Positions 1 through 9,351 of a DNA stretch of 64,000 bases are shown here, piece after piece. The position numbers and the translations under genes are program-made. The DNA is taken from contig NC_070559.1 of the NCBI RefSeq assembly GCF_026914185.1, positions 6,679,501 to 6,743,500 of the forward strand. Direction: 5' to 3'. The notes below the pieces were generated by a model. The model was given only the letters and a program-made list of their open reading frames with translations. It had not been told where the DNA came from and made no database searches. The first letter of the stretch is position 1; each line of letters opens with the position of its first letter. The DNA comes from Puccinia triticina. Taxonomy: Eukaryota > Basidiomycota > Pucciniomycetes > Pucciniales > Pucciniaceae.

Positions 1-1818
1 TTCGTAAAGAACTGTTCGAATAAGTCCTGTTTGTAGTTCTTGCTGAGAAAGTACTCCTCCTGCCGCAATGAAGCTGGAATCCACGGCTAAGATAATAAGT
101 CCGGCGTCTTCAGAATAGTCAAGGCTTTTCAGGGTGATGTCTTCTCCAATGATCTTTTTGAGACGGTTGAAAGCTTGATCACAGTCCTTGTCCCAGGCCC
201 ATTCAACATCCTTTCGCGTGAGTTTCCTGAGAGGTGCAGCAATCTCTGACAGATTTTTAATGAAAATTCTGACATAGGTTACTATTCCCATGAAGCCTTG
301 GAGTTCTGTGACATTATTTGGAGTAGGCCAGGTTGAGATTTTGTTTTTCTTCTGGGATGAAACACGCCTTCCTTCTCTGCATACCACGTGTCCAACAATG
401 TCCAAAGCAGGTACACAACACGCAAACTTCTTTCCTGAGATGGTAAGTCCTGCTTCTTCAATCCGAAATAAAACTCTTTCAAGAGTTTGAGCATATTCCC
501 AAATAAACCGCCGAATTCCCGGATTTTCTTCTAGTGCCTTGTCATTGTATGTTGAAACAGGTCCTTTTATACCACCATCGTCAATAAATACGCCTACGTG
601 TTCCGGTATCTCGTCCTGGAGAATCCACATCATTTGAGCTTGGTAAACCGCCACAGAATTTGTTGCTCCTTGGGGAAGCCTTGCAAGTTGGAATCTTCCT
701 AGTGGGGTATCAAAGGTGGTTAAGGGTCTTGACTCTGGGGCCAATTCTCGTTTGTCGTAGCCGCCCATGATGTCGCCTAGTCCGTAACAGGCGCGCCCTG
801 CAAAGGATTCCACAAATTCTTCTGTCGCAGGAGGTAGCCCAGCATCCTTGATGGTGACCTTGTTCATTTCTTGTAAGTCATGAACAATTCTTAGCTTTCC
901 GTCATGCTTGAGGACACAGAAAACTGGGCTGGAATAGCTGGATGTTGATTGTTCGTAAAGCTTGTTTCGTACATGTTCCCGTACTTGCTCCACGTATTTG
1001 TCTTTAATGGCCGCAGGTATTGGGATTGGTTTTTTCTGCCAAGGTTGGTGATCCACCACTGGTATAATATACGGTAGACCATAGGAATGCTTCAAGAGTC
1101 CTCTCTCCTCCGGGGTGAATGCTATTGCCTTTTCCCGAATTACAATTAAGTGCTTGAAGAGCTTTAATTCTTCTTCCCAAAGCCATCCTTCTGGTCCAAA
1201 GTTGACTACCTTCAGGCGATCCTCTGTAATCCTGGCGGTGGGTTCGAATTCTGGTGGATTTGGTGTGAGTGGTGTCTTGTACGGATCTCGTGAGAGTGGT
1301 GGTCGTTGAAGTGGTGGATTTAGCATTTGAGGAATGGGTTGGTTGATGGGCCGGATTTTCTTTGCAACAGGTTTGTACTTGGTCATGCACCATAGGCTTC
1401 CGTCTTTCCAGCTCTGGCATAATTTGGTTTGAACAGTTAATCCTAGGCCCTTTGCAAATAGTCGTCCCATCTCTTGGTAGCTAATTGGCTTTGTTGGTGG
1501 AGATAATTGTACAGTATTGATAGATGAAATTGGACCAGAGATCTTGGAAGTTTGAAATTTTTTATTGTGTTTTATCGTTTTCGTATTGGTAAGTCCAGTC
1601 GCGCTTGTTTTACAGATTTTTAATAGTAGAAGGAAAATAATCAATATGTTCTTTTTTAGTAGCATCAATTTAAAGAAATATTTTTTAGTTTGTTTTGATA
1701 GTTTTTTGAATAAGTCAAGAAAAAATGTTTTGAGCCAGTCTAGGAACACCAGCGTTCGAGATATAACCCGCTCAACTAGCTTCAGTGAGTTATTCCCTAA
1801 GTGAACACCGGTGTTCAT
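1..1818 (-). CDS. pol: Ty3/gypsy pol ORF (reverse transcriptase, start of RNase H), cut by window edge
   Basis: Reading the minus strand from an ATG at 1818, one frame stays open to the window edge (606 codons). From about position 1120 down it reads as Ty3/gypsy RT: a spacer then SSPVFCVLKHDGKLRIVHDL, a GDIMGGYDKRELAP palm segment, QGATNSVAVYQ, the catalytic FIDD box near 595, and a connection domain starting NVTELQGFMGIV. RNase H begins at the left edge (LAVDSSFIAAGGVLSQQ). RT copies the element RNA into DNA in cytoplasmic particles. Integrase would lie further left, outside the window. The ATG overlaps the stop of the protease frame (ATGA), which suits coupled reinitiation. The first ~75 codons are AT-rich and encode a basic then very hydrophobic stretch (MLLKKNILIIFLLLLKICK), unusual for pol. 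No stop is seen inside. Confidence 0.85.
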   Translation of the reverse strand, partial: MNTGVHLGNNSLKLVERVISRTLVFLDWLKTFFLDLFKKLSKQTKKYFFKLMLLKKNILIIFLLLLKICKTSATGLTNTKTIKHNKKFQTSKISGPISSINTVQLSPPTKPISYQEMGRLFAKGLGLTVQTKLCQSWKDGSLWCMTKYKPVAKKIRPINQPIPQMLNPPLQRPPLSRDPYKTPLTPNPPEFEPTARITEDRLKVVNFGPEGWLWEEELKLFKHLIVIREKAIAFTPEERGLLKHSYGLPYIIPVVDHQPWQKKPIPIPAAIKDKYVEQVREHVRNKLYEQSTSSYSSPVFCVLKHDGKLRIVHDLQEMNKVTIKDAGLPPATEEFVESFAGRACYGLGDIMGGYDKRELAPESRPLTTFDTPLGRFQLARLPQGATNSVAVYQAQMMWILQDEIPEHVGVFIDDGGIKGPVSTYNDKALEENPGIRRFIWEYAQTLERVLFRIEEAGLTISGKKFACCVPALDIVGHVVCREGRRVSSQKKNKISTWPTPNNVTELQGFMGIVTYVRIFIKNLSEIAAPLRKLTRKDVEWAWDKDCDQAFNRLKKIIGEDITLKSLDYSEDAGLIILAVDSSFIAAGGVLSQQELQTGLIRTVLYE

Positions 1819-3263
1819 AAAAAATGCTGAATAGATTTCTTCGTAAACATTCGATGTTCTTCATTATCCGCCTGGTTAGGAGTCGATCCAGTAAATGGCC
1901 TTATTACATTGGCACTAAGGTCCTTCCTGTTATCCCAGCCTCTTCCGTGACCAATCCTAGCTAAAGGTACAGATATTCTCCTGCCTTTGGTTCCTTGGAA
2001 AGAGAGTGTTTCACCGGTTTCGTGGTACTCCAAAGTGCAGTTGTAGTCGAAAAGAAAAGGTCGTCCTAGAATACAGTCCTGTGCTTTTGGCGAAACAAAA
2101 AGATGGGCTGGTCCGGAAAATCGACCGATTCCTACTGGACAGTTTTTGGCTACACCGGTTATATCACACCTAGCTCCGCCGACTCCTTTCATAGGTATGT
2201 CAACTGATACTATTTCCAGGTCCAAGTCATCTGCTACAGTTTGAGGCATGACATTAACCATGGATCCGGAATCAACCATAAAGTCGACCTTAGCTCCGCC
2301 AATTTCGGCTGTTACGTATCCTAAAGCGCAGCTATAGTAACAAGGGTCTGATGGATCTTCTTCTTGCGGAGAATTGGCCATTGCCGCGGCAACCTTGGTA
2401 GTTTCTGTAGCCATGTAAGTTGTGTTTTTCTGGCCTTGGAGGCGTCCCTGTAGTCTAGCAATGACCTGCTCCGTGTAAGACGGTGAAATTGCAGTGAGTT
2501 GAGCAAATGTTGTTGGGATTTTCACATGATCTAAGTCTTGTAGCAAGGCGTCTTCTGGTGAATCCTTCTTGATAACAGGTGGAGTGTGGGCTCGACTCCA
2601 AACTTTCTCTGGCGCTCTTCTAGGAGTTTCATTTTGAGTGAGGTCGGCTATCTCTTCTTCCTGATCAACTTCCATATCATCTTTGTCTGGTTCCTGAATC
2701 CTGACGTTACGACGACCCTTCTGGGCTTCTGATTGAGTAATTGTGTGAGTCTTCAAATAGTTCTCAGCCCCAATTTGTGGTGGTTGCCAGTCAATGGTCT
2801 GTGCGGAGCTTTGCATTACTGGAGTACTTCCTGCTGCGGTGTTTCCAGTTTGTCTGGATTCCACCAAATTCTTTATCGCATCTTGCATTTGGGGATCTGC
2901 CGAAGCTGTTGCAACTACTGATCGTATAGGTTGGGAGGATACCCAAGGTATCTGTTGCCCGTTTGGCAGGTAATAGTCCTTCCCCCTGCGAGCAACTAAA
3001 CCCTGACTTTCGTCCTTGGCTAAATCTGGGCATTTGTAGGTCAGATGTCCATCCCGAAGGCAATAAAAGCATGTCTTGCTCTCGTATAACAGTGTTGCTG
3101 GTCAAGTGTTTCCACGAGCGAATTCAGGTTTGTCAGAAGGTCCAGATCGATTATACGAGACTGGTAATACACTCTTTAGTTGTTGTTTAAGTGTAGCAAG
3201 CTCTTGAATAACTTCATCCATTTTGTTGTCTACCACCTTTGCAGTGGGAGCTTCCGCAACCAT
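1815..3263 (-). pseudogene. Ty3/gypsy CCHC zinc knuckle plus aspartic protease ORF, one internal stop
   Basis: Minus-strand frame beginning MVAEAPTAK at 3263 and ending at 1815. It carries a zinc knuckle CFYCLRDGHLTYKC (around 3065-3025), a proline- and acid-rich linker, and a retropepsin core VDFMVDSGSMVNVMP (around 2285-2240) with the DSG catalytic triad and a hydrophobic ILGRPFLFDYN flap-distal segment. It would process the gag-pol precursors. It lies in the same frame as gag upstream, separated by two TGA codons just after gag. A third TGA at 3104-3102 splits the ORF before the zinc knuckle, so this copy is probably inactive; the piece from 2888 on is intact for 357 codons. Its last codons overlap the pol start codon. 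Confidence 0.75.
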
Positions 3264-3272
3264 TCAATCTCG

Positions 3273-4355
3273 TCATTGACTATCGCCTTTCTTTGCGTCC
3301 AGAGACTTCTGCATTATTTGGTTTGATTCGGAAAAGCTTGAGAAGTTAACATAGCCTTCGTCAATGCGGATTTTGGTTTCTGCCGCTGCTACAAGGTCTT
3401 CCCATTTGGGTGCCTTGTTGCTTCCGTCCTTGGCTTTTGGGAGTTGCCCTTTGTTGACTAGGGTTTGTTTAATGCTTCTTTGACTTTTGTTTGAAAAGGC
3501 ACTCAAGAATAACAGGGCCGCGTCCTCCTCCTTGCTAATATGATCATTCTTGACAAGATACTTGAGGATTGAGGTAAATTTTCCAAGGTAAGATTTATAT
3601 TCTTGGTAGTTTGTAATCCCGCTCTTGGCTTGTTGTTTAGCCAATTTGATTAGGTTGTCCGTGGTGTACATAATGGTGTTATCTAAGTCCCCCCACGTTT
3701 TGACCATTTCTTTTTGTAATTTTTTCCAGTCGCAGTCGTCGTATCCGTCCATCTCCTCAAGTTCGCTCTTGAGTTCCTTCGTCCGCACAAATCGTCCAAT
3801 CTGAAGCGCCTTATCGTAATCCGTTGCTTGGAAAGCGTTGGCCGTTCTTTCAAAACGTTTTAAGAACTTCACGAATTGGTTGCCATCATAGAAGAGACCA
3901 GGTTCCTTAATAATGACCGGTTTGACTTGTTGGACCGCTGGTGGTTGGTAGTACTGCGGATAAAAAGCTTGTGGATGCTGAATAGGTGGTTGTTGAACCG
4001 GTGGGGGTGGAATTGGCTGTTGTCGTTGTTGAAATTGAGGTTGATACATAGGTTCTCGAATATTTTCCGTGTTGTGGATTCCGTATCCGGATATAGGTTG
4101 ACGTGGAGTATTGTTACGTTGCGGTAAGATATTGTTTTGAGGAGTTTCGTCTGAATCTGACAATTCATCTTCATATTGGTCTCTGAGTTGAAGGTCGATT
4201 CCCTTCCCTTTGTCTTTTCTGGGTGGTGCAGGTGGATTCGTCGTATCTGTATTCCAATTCAAGGCTGAAGTTCCAGCCGCAGGTCTGTTCCTAAAAGGGG
4301 TCGAGGGAGGAGCAAATCCATTTTCCAAATCTGGTGCGCTGAACGGTAAACTCAT
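3273..4355 (-). CDS. gag: Ty3/gypsy gag (capsid) protein
   Basis: A 360-residue minus-strand ORF. The N-terminal ~130 residues are Pro/Gln-rich and disordered. The region from about residue 145 (PGLFYDGNQFVKFLKRFERTAN) to 330 looks like a retrotransposon capsid (retrotrans_gag-like) fold, with WKKLQKEMVKTWGDLD and a helical C-terminal part. Gag packages the element RNA in virus-like particles. The terminal TGA is followed ten bases later by the next ATG, in the same frame. The assignment rests on position (upstream of CCHC-PR and RT) plus the gag-like composition. Confidence 0.75.
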   Translation of the reverse strand: MSLPFSAPDLENGFAPPSTPFRNRPAAGTSALNWNTDTTNPPAPPRKDKGKGIDLQLRDQYEDELSDSDETPQNNILPQRNNTPRQPISGYGIHNTENIREPMYQPQFQQRQQPIPPPPVQQPPIQHPQAFYPQYYQPPAVQQVKPVIIKEPGLFYDGNQFVKFLKRFERTANAFQATDYDKALQIGRFVRTKELKSELEEMDGYDDCDWKKLQKEMVKTWGDLDNTIMYTTDNLIKLAKQQAKSGITNYQEYKSYLGKFTSILKYLVKNDHISKEEDAALLFLSAFSNKSQRSIKQTLVNKGQLPKAKDGSNKAPKWEDLVAAAETKIRIDEGYVNFSSFSESNQIMQKSLDAKKGDSQ

Positions 4356-4399
4356 GTTGTCTTGTTGATTCCTAGTTTTGTAATATCACGATTTGTTGA

Positions 4400-5600
4400 T
4401 AACTGTTTTTACTGTGCTCTGAAAAAGAAACAATAATATCTGGTCTCTGGTCTCTTTACCAGGGCAAATTGGGGGATTTCTTTCTTTAAATATCAAAATT
4501 TACTTAACACTATGGGAAGTACTTTTCAACAGTTCACCAATTTATCCAGAAGGTAGGGTCTCTTTGCCGTCTTCTCAAAAATAAATCAAGCTGCACCTCG
4601 AGTAGTTCCAGAGTTCTCTTCAACAGACCCCTAACTTATCCAGATTCCTAAGGTCGTTCTGCCCGTCTCCTGGTTTAATAAGTTATGCTGCTTCTTCAAG
4701 ATCCTCGTCTCAGAGTGGTCGTAACGTTTCTTTTCAGAGGTACGTAATTTGTTTCGTAAGATGGTGTCTATTATTTGACTGGTTGTCCAACAGAATAACT
4801 GAATATGCCGTTGAGTTTGTAGATTTTGTCGATGAATTCAATCCTTTTGCCGCTAGAAGTCGTTTTCCTTTGACGTTAGTTCGAGTTGTTGAAATCTGTA
4901 ATACGGTGTCAATCGAAAAAAGTTTATCCTATCACGTTGGGGACTCCCTTGTAAGACTCAAAAGTGGTTGTGAAACCCTTTTGCTGAATGGAGAAGGGGA
5001 TGAAGGAGTTGCAAGCTCTGCCCTTCTATACTACCAGCTACAAGACCCACCAAGCTCCGCTTGGCAAGTTTTAATAAGGTGATAGGAGTGGTATGCTCAA
5101 GATGAGTTTTGTTTGAGACACAGTATAAGATTGTATTGCTATGTAAGGGTTGTTATGAGTGTACTAGTAAGTTGTAAGTGTTATGAGTATAGGTGGTGAG
5201 TAAATCACTGATGAGTAATAGACTGAGGAACAAAAATGGGGGGGAGAGAGCTCCTTATATAGACAAATGTGAGGGATTTTTGCTCCAGGGGGGGCTGTGC
5301 AAATACAGGAGTGGCTGTGTACAATTTATGCAAGGAGTGCGTGCATGAGTGAGGCTGTGCTTAATTTATGCAAGGAGGTGCATAAATGAGGCGGGGAACA
5401 ATGGGGTTGCAGGGCACAGCCGCAGGGGCAGTGCTACATGATGTAATGCGGATGGCAAACAAATACAAACTAATATATGTAGTGGAGCTAGAGTGGAACA
5501 GGGAACATATGGGTGTGTATGTGTATAGTGAGGGAAAGGTGACTTGAGATGCGTGACAGGGGTTTGATGGGATGCTACAGGTTGTCCAAAGGGCTAACTT
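4400..5600 (-). mobile_element. Leader and LTR-like region of the Ty3/gypsy element
   Basis: This non-coding stretch upstream of gag should hold the primer-binding site and the 5' LTR of the minus-strand element. A TATA-like box (TATATAAG on the minus strand, around 5255) is present. The part at about 4950-5080 is closely repeated in reverse complement at 51090-51222. The part around 5225-5335 resembles 61340-61475 (ctccttatata, aaatgtgagg, tgtgcaaatac). Sharing in several places supports an LTR, but exact LTR ends and a primer-binding site could not be fixed. Confidence 0.5.
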
Positions 5601-6256
5601 CCAGTGTAGTGGGGTTTTGGCTATGCTTCCAGTGGGGACTAGGGGGTAATTTGGCCGTAGATTCCATTTCTGGGGTCCATATGGTCGTACCGTGAGGCAT
5701 TCTATGACTAATTATGCAAATGAAAGAAAAACTTTTGATTTTTCACTTTTCTGTCTACCACACCGTGGAACCAACAGGTCTGTCACTTTTCCCCATTGGT
5801 TCCACAAAGCACACTCCTGTAACATGTGGAGACCACTTTGGCTTGTTGCTCACGCCGGTTCCACCTCCACAAACTTTTTTTTCACTTCCAACCAGGACTA
5901 GCTCAGGCTGGTCCTGAAGTGTTGAAAGTTTGAGAAAATATGTAATTGAAAGGAAGAAAAAAAAAGTTGAAAAATCAACTTGCAAACGGCTTCTTGAGTG
6001 GGTCAAATATTCAAAAACAAGCTCTCTCACAATCTGGAATAGTGTATTTATAAGCTGCTAATCAGCGCTGCTGGGGATGTCCTGGCACGGAGCTCTGGTT
6101 TGACTCCCATCAGCGTCGTTTTTGGGTGCAGGCCTTTTTTCACCAGCTCGGTACCGTGCTCCACGTGGATTCCACGGCCGGTGGAATCGGTATCCTCTTG
6201 GATGACCATCACAAGGAGCCCCTGTGATCCATTTGGTGGAGAGCACAGGACCCCAG
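5600..6256. other. Gene-free stretch
   Basis: No ORF, RNA gene or recognisable transposon is seen here. The stretch holds several short inverted GGTTCCA/TGGAACC motifs (5760-5860) and a run of A and T around 5950. Confidence 0.4.
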
Positions 6257-6837
6257 CAAGCCCCTACTAGACACCCTTACGTAAATTGTTTCAAAATGAT
6301 TTTTTTGGCAAAAATGATACTTACGTAAACCTGTGAAACTTGTTTCAAATGGACAGTTCTGGGAATTTTTTCTTCTTGGACATACTGACGTACCCTGTTT
6401 CAATCTGGTCTTCCCTTTCAAGGGAAAAAATGACATACTTACGTGTTTTGTTTCAATTTGTTTTTGTGCTTAAAGGTGCAAGCATAGTGTGCATACATGT
6501 TAGTTCCTCCCTGTTCTCTCCTGCTCCCATGTTACATTATAAGGGTTGAGGAAGGTCTGAAAGGCTTCTAAAAGTGATTTTTCATTGATTTTAATCAATA
6601 CATCAGCAATGATAACCAGAACATCAATTTTGGACTTTTCTTATCCAAAACCCCCACAAATGGTTGCAGATGTTACTTACGTAACTTGTTTCAATCCACT
6701 ATTCCAAAATTTGCAAAATTTAACATACTGACGTAGTTGGTTTCAAACAGTTGGTTCTCTCCAAAAAATCAATCCTACAGCCGTTTCAAAATGGCAAATT
6801 CCCGGGGTATCACGTAAGGGTGTCTAGTATGGGCTTG
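6257..6837. mobile_element. MITE-like element with ~28-bp terminal inverted repeats
   Basis: The left end (CAAGCCCCTACTAGACACC, continuing into CTTACGTAA) and the right end read in reverse (CAAGCCCATACTAGACACC, continuing into CTTACGTGA) match at 26 of 28 positions. Inside, the motif ACTTACGT or ACTGACGT followed within ~10 bp by TTGTTTCAA recurs about six times, in the manner of subterminal transposase-binding repeats. No transposase is encoded, so the element would be non-autonomous. No clear target-site duplication was found, so the outer limits are uncertain by a few bases. Confidence 0.65.
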
Positions 6838-6846
6838 CCGGGCCGT

Positions 6847-6946
6847 CTGGTTGTCGGCGCCAGTGCGCGCCCAAGCGGGCGCCCACCCAAAACCGTCCAG
6901 ATTGTGGTGGGCGCCCCCGGGGGCGCGCACTGGCGCCGACAACCAG
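6847..6946. repeat. GC-rich 100-bp inverted repeat (hairpin)
   Basis: The arms begin CTGGTTGTCGGCGCCAGTGC and end with its reverse complement. They extend about 40 bp on each side with a short loop around CCAAAACCGTCC. It lies directly beside the right end of the MITE-like element. It could be a minimal MITE or a hairpin remnant; no target duplication is visible. Confidence 0.7.
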
Positions 6947-6949
6947 ATG

Positions 6950-9351
6950 CCGGGGTCCTGAGAGCACGTGAACGTGTGGACCTCGCGCAGGGGCACTACG
7001 GGGAATCCTCGGGATATCCTCGTCGCAGGACTCCCCGGGTGTACGGAGAGCGCTCTGCGCGGGTCCCCCGGACCTCCGTTCGAGTGGCTTTGGGGAGCGA
7101 TGCCACCTTTGAGTCTTTCCCCCTGCTCGCTCGGACCGGTACCGATATTTCGGCCCGGCGGCAGGAAAAAGGAGTCTTTTCCCCTGCTCCGGTCTCGAGC
7201 CGATACACATGTACCGAGCTGGGAAACCCCCATTCTGCCCTCTCGCCGCAATATGTACACCGTCAGCCTCCGGCCGTAGCTGCGACCTGTACAAGTTGTG
7301 AGTATCTGCCAAAGCTATCGAGCATCCCAGGGAAGACTCCAACATGGATGGAAGCTACTTGCATTCCCTTTGGGAACGACTGCATGGTTTTCGGAGATCA
7401 TCAGCCTTGCAGACGAGCTGACGATTCGGCTTGGCTTGGCTTCCAAGAAACAAGCTGGCGGCGCGCGCCTATCTGCCCAAGCTCATGGTGGTCTCAACTC
7501 GTCAAGGATTGGATGGAGTCTGTTGGTCGATGGGATTCGATTTGCCGTTCGGCAGAACGGCATCGTCCCAGACAGTGTGCGTCCAAACACATGAGAGAGC
7601 GCTAGGACACCTGTTGTGTATGCTCGCTTCCCCAGCGTGTGGGCTTCGCAAAGTAGCGAGCAGAGTGCGCAAAAAAGAACGACCAAACATGCTCTGGTCG
7701 ATGTTGAGCATCCATCGCCCGCTTTGCACCAACAGCAACTCCCAAAGATACACCATGCTTCACTCGAATAGAAGCTGACCGGCGTTGTATAAAAGATTCA
7801 GCTTTCGCGCTGGTCGTCTCCCAGAATCCATCCCTCGACCAAGCCCACCGTACTCAAGATTTCGGATCCATTGTTATCCTAGTGATCCTGTTAAAATTGC
7901 TGAGACGTACGTCAACTTTTCCCTTCGAAAAGCAAAAGAAAAGCAATCATGATACGGTTCTTTTTATTATAGAAAAAATCGACAATACAGCTCTTCTGAA
8001 ATTTGATTCCCCATCTCAAGTGAGGAGAGCTAGCTTGCAGCCGTGTCTTGTCCTCGCAGCAAGAAGTACTGATCTTCTTTTCGGCACTCTTTCCCACCGC
8101 TTGGCGATTGACTCTGTGTCCAGAAACGCTGCACTCTTTCTGGCCCATTCCTTGCGGCCGGTCAGAAAAATAACCCGAGAAGCTCGCCTCCAGAGGTGTC
8201 TCCTCCAACTTGGTAGACTCCGACACCGCCCCGAAGGAGGCAGCTCCTAGCTGTACATAACCTCGCAAGCCTCGTAAGTGGAATATCGCTGCTTCTCTCT
8301 CGTCTCCTTTCAGTCCGCAGAGCCTTTCCTTATCGTGTATACCTCACGCCCCTCGCGGCGAGACGCGTCGATTGGAGGTGGTGTGCTTCTGATGCACAAA
8401 GAAAGCGCACTTATTCTGATTCGGGGATGTACCATTCCGCCTCGCAAAAAAAAAAAAAGAAAACTCTGGAGTCTCCCTGGGACCTAACTGTCCGTACGCG
8501 CATCCCAGGGGTATGCGCATCCCAGGGGAATAACTGAGGAGTGCTTGTTCTCCGATGCCTACACTGGGTGCACTCCGCTTGATGGGCATTCTTAACAATC
8601 CTCAGATGCCTGCGTCAAGCGAGCCGGGAATGAGTCCGATGCGCGTGTATGTCAGCTTTGCCCCTCGGGCGATCAGGTGATAGAAATTGAAGCCAGCCTA
8701 GCTCCTTAAAATAACCTCGAGCGGAACAGAACCACCTCCACACTTAACCTGCTGGCAGATTAAATTTCATTCTCAGAGTTCTCAAGTTGTTTACTACGCG
8801 AATAACAGGTACATTGTTGATTGATCCGGATCGATCGCATTTGGCGAAAGGGGGTATGTATGGCTTAAAACCTGACATTTAAACTCATCATCTTGCGCTC
8901 CACCATCTAACATTCTTCCTCACCCTCTCGCTTCGTCTGATCTTTCATCCTAAACTTTAGCCCTTCGAACCAGTCCATTCGAAAGCTTCGTCATCACCTT
9001 CCATCCCAGCTCGTGAGCGCCTGCATCGCTTTTTTTCAACGAGGACTCTTGAGCAACTCGCAGAGCGCCCCATTGGTGTTAGAGACATCCTATCTTTCTG
9101 GTGGTTCGTACTTTTTTTTTGCGCTTCCCTGACTTTCATTCGCACCATTTGTTTCGACCGGATGACTCTTGAGAGTCCAACTAGTTTTTTTTAAAATACA
9201 AACCCCTCCCTCAGCTCTGCCTGGAGGAGTGATCGGGGAGACTAGGAGGCGTTTAGCCTGTTCCTCTACGTCCCCGTCGACAGCATCGCTTGAACTGACC
9301 TCATGGTGTCCTGTCTTCAGCCGAGCTGAGAATTTTTGCGGCCTGGCTGTG
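6950..9351. other. Unassigned region and chitinase 5' flank
   Basis: Several open frames exist here (the longest spans 6751-7605 on the plus strand), but they overlap the hairpin, have no recognisable domain and look fortuitous. A short tandem duplication (gcgcatcccagggg, twice) lies near 8500. From about 8900 pyrimidine-rich DNA leads into the chitinase gene and probably includes its promoter and 5' UTR. Confidence 0.4.

Noticed and set aside
6751..7605. 284-codon plus-strand frame
   Set aside because: It starts inside the MITE-like element, runs through the GC-rich hairpin, has long competing frames on both strands and shows no domain.
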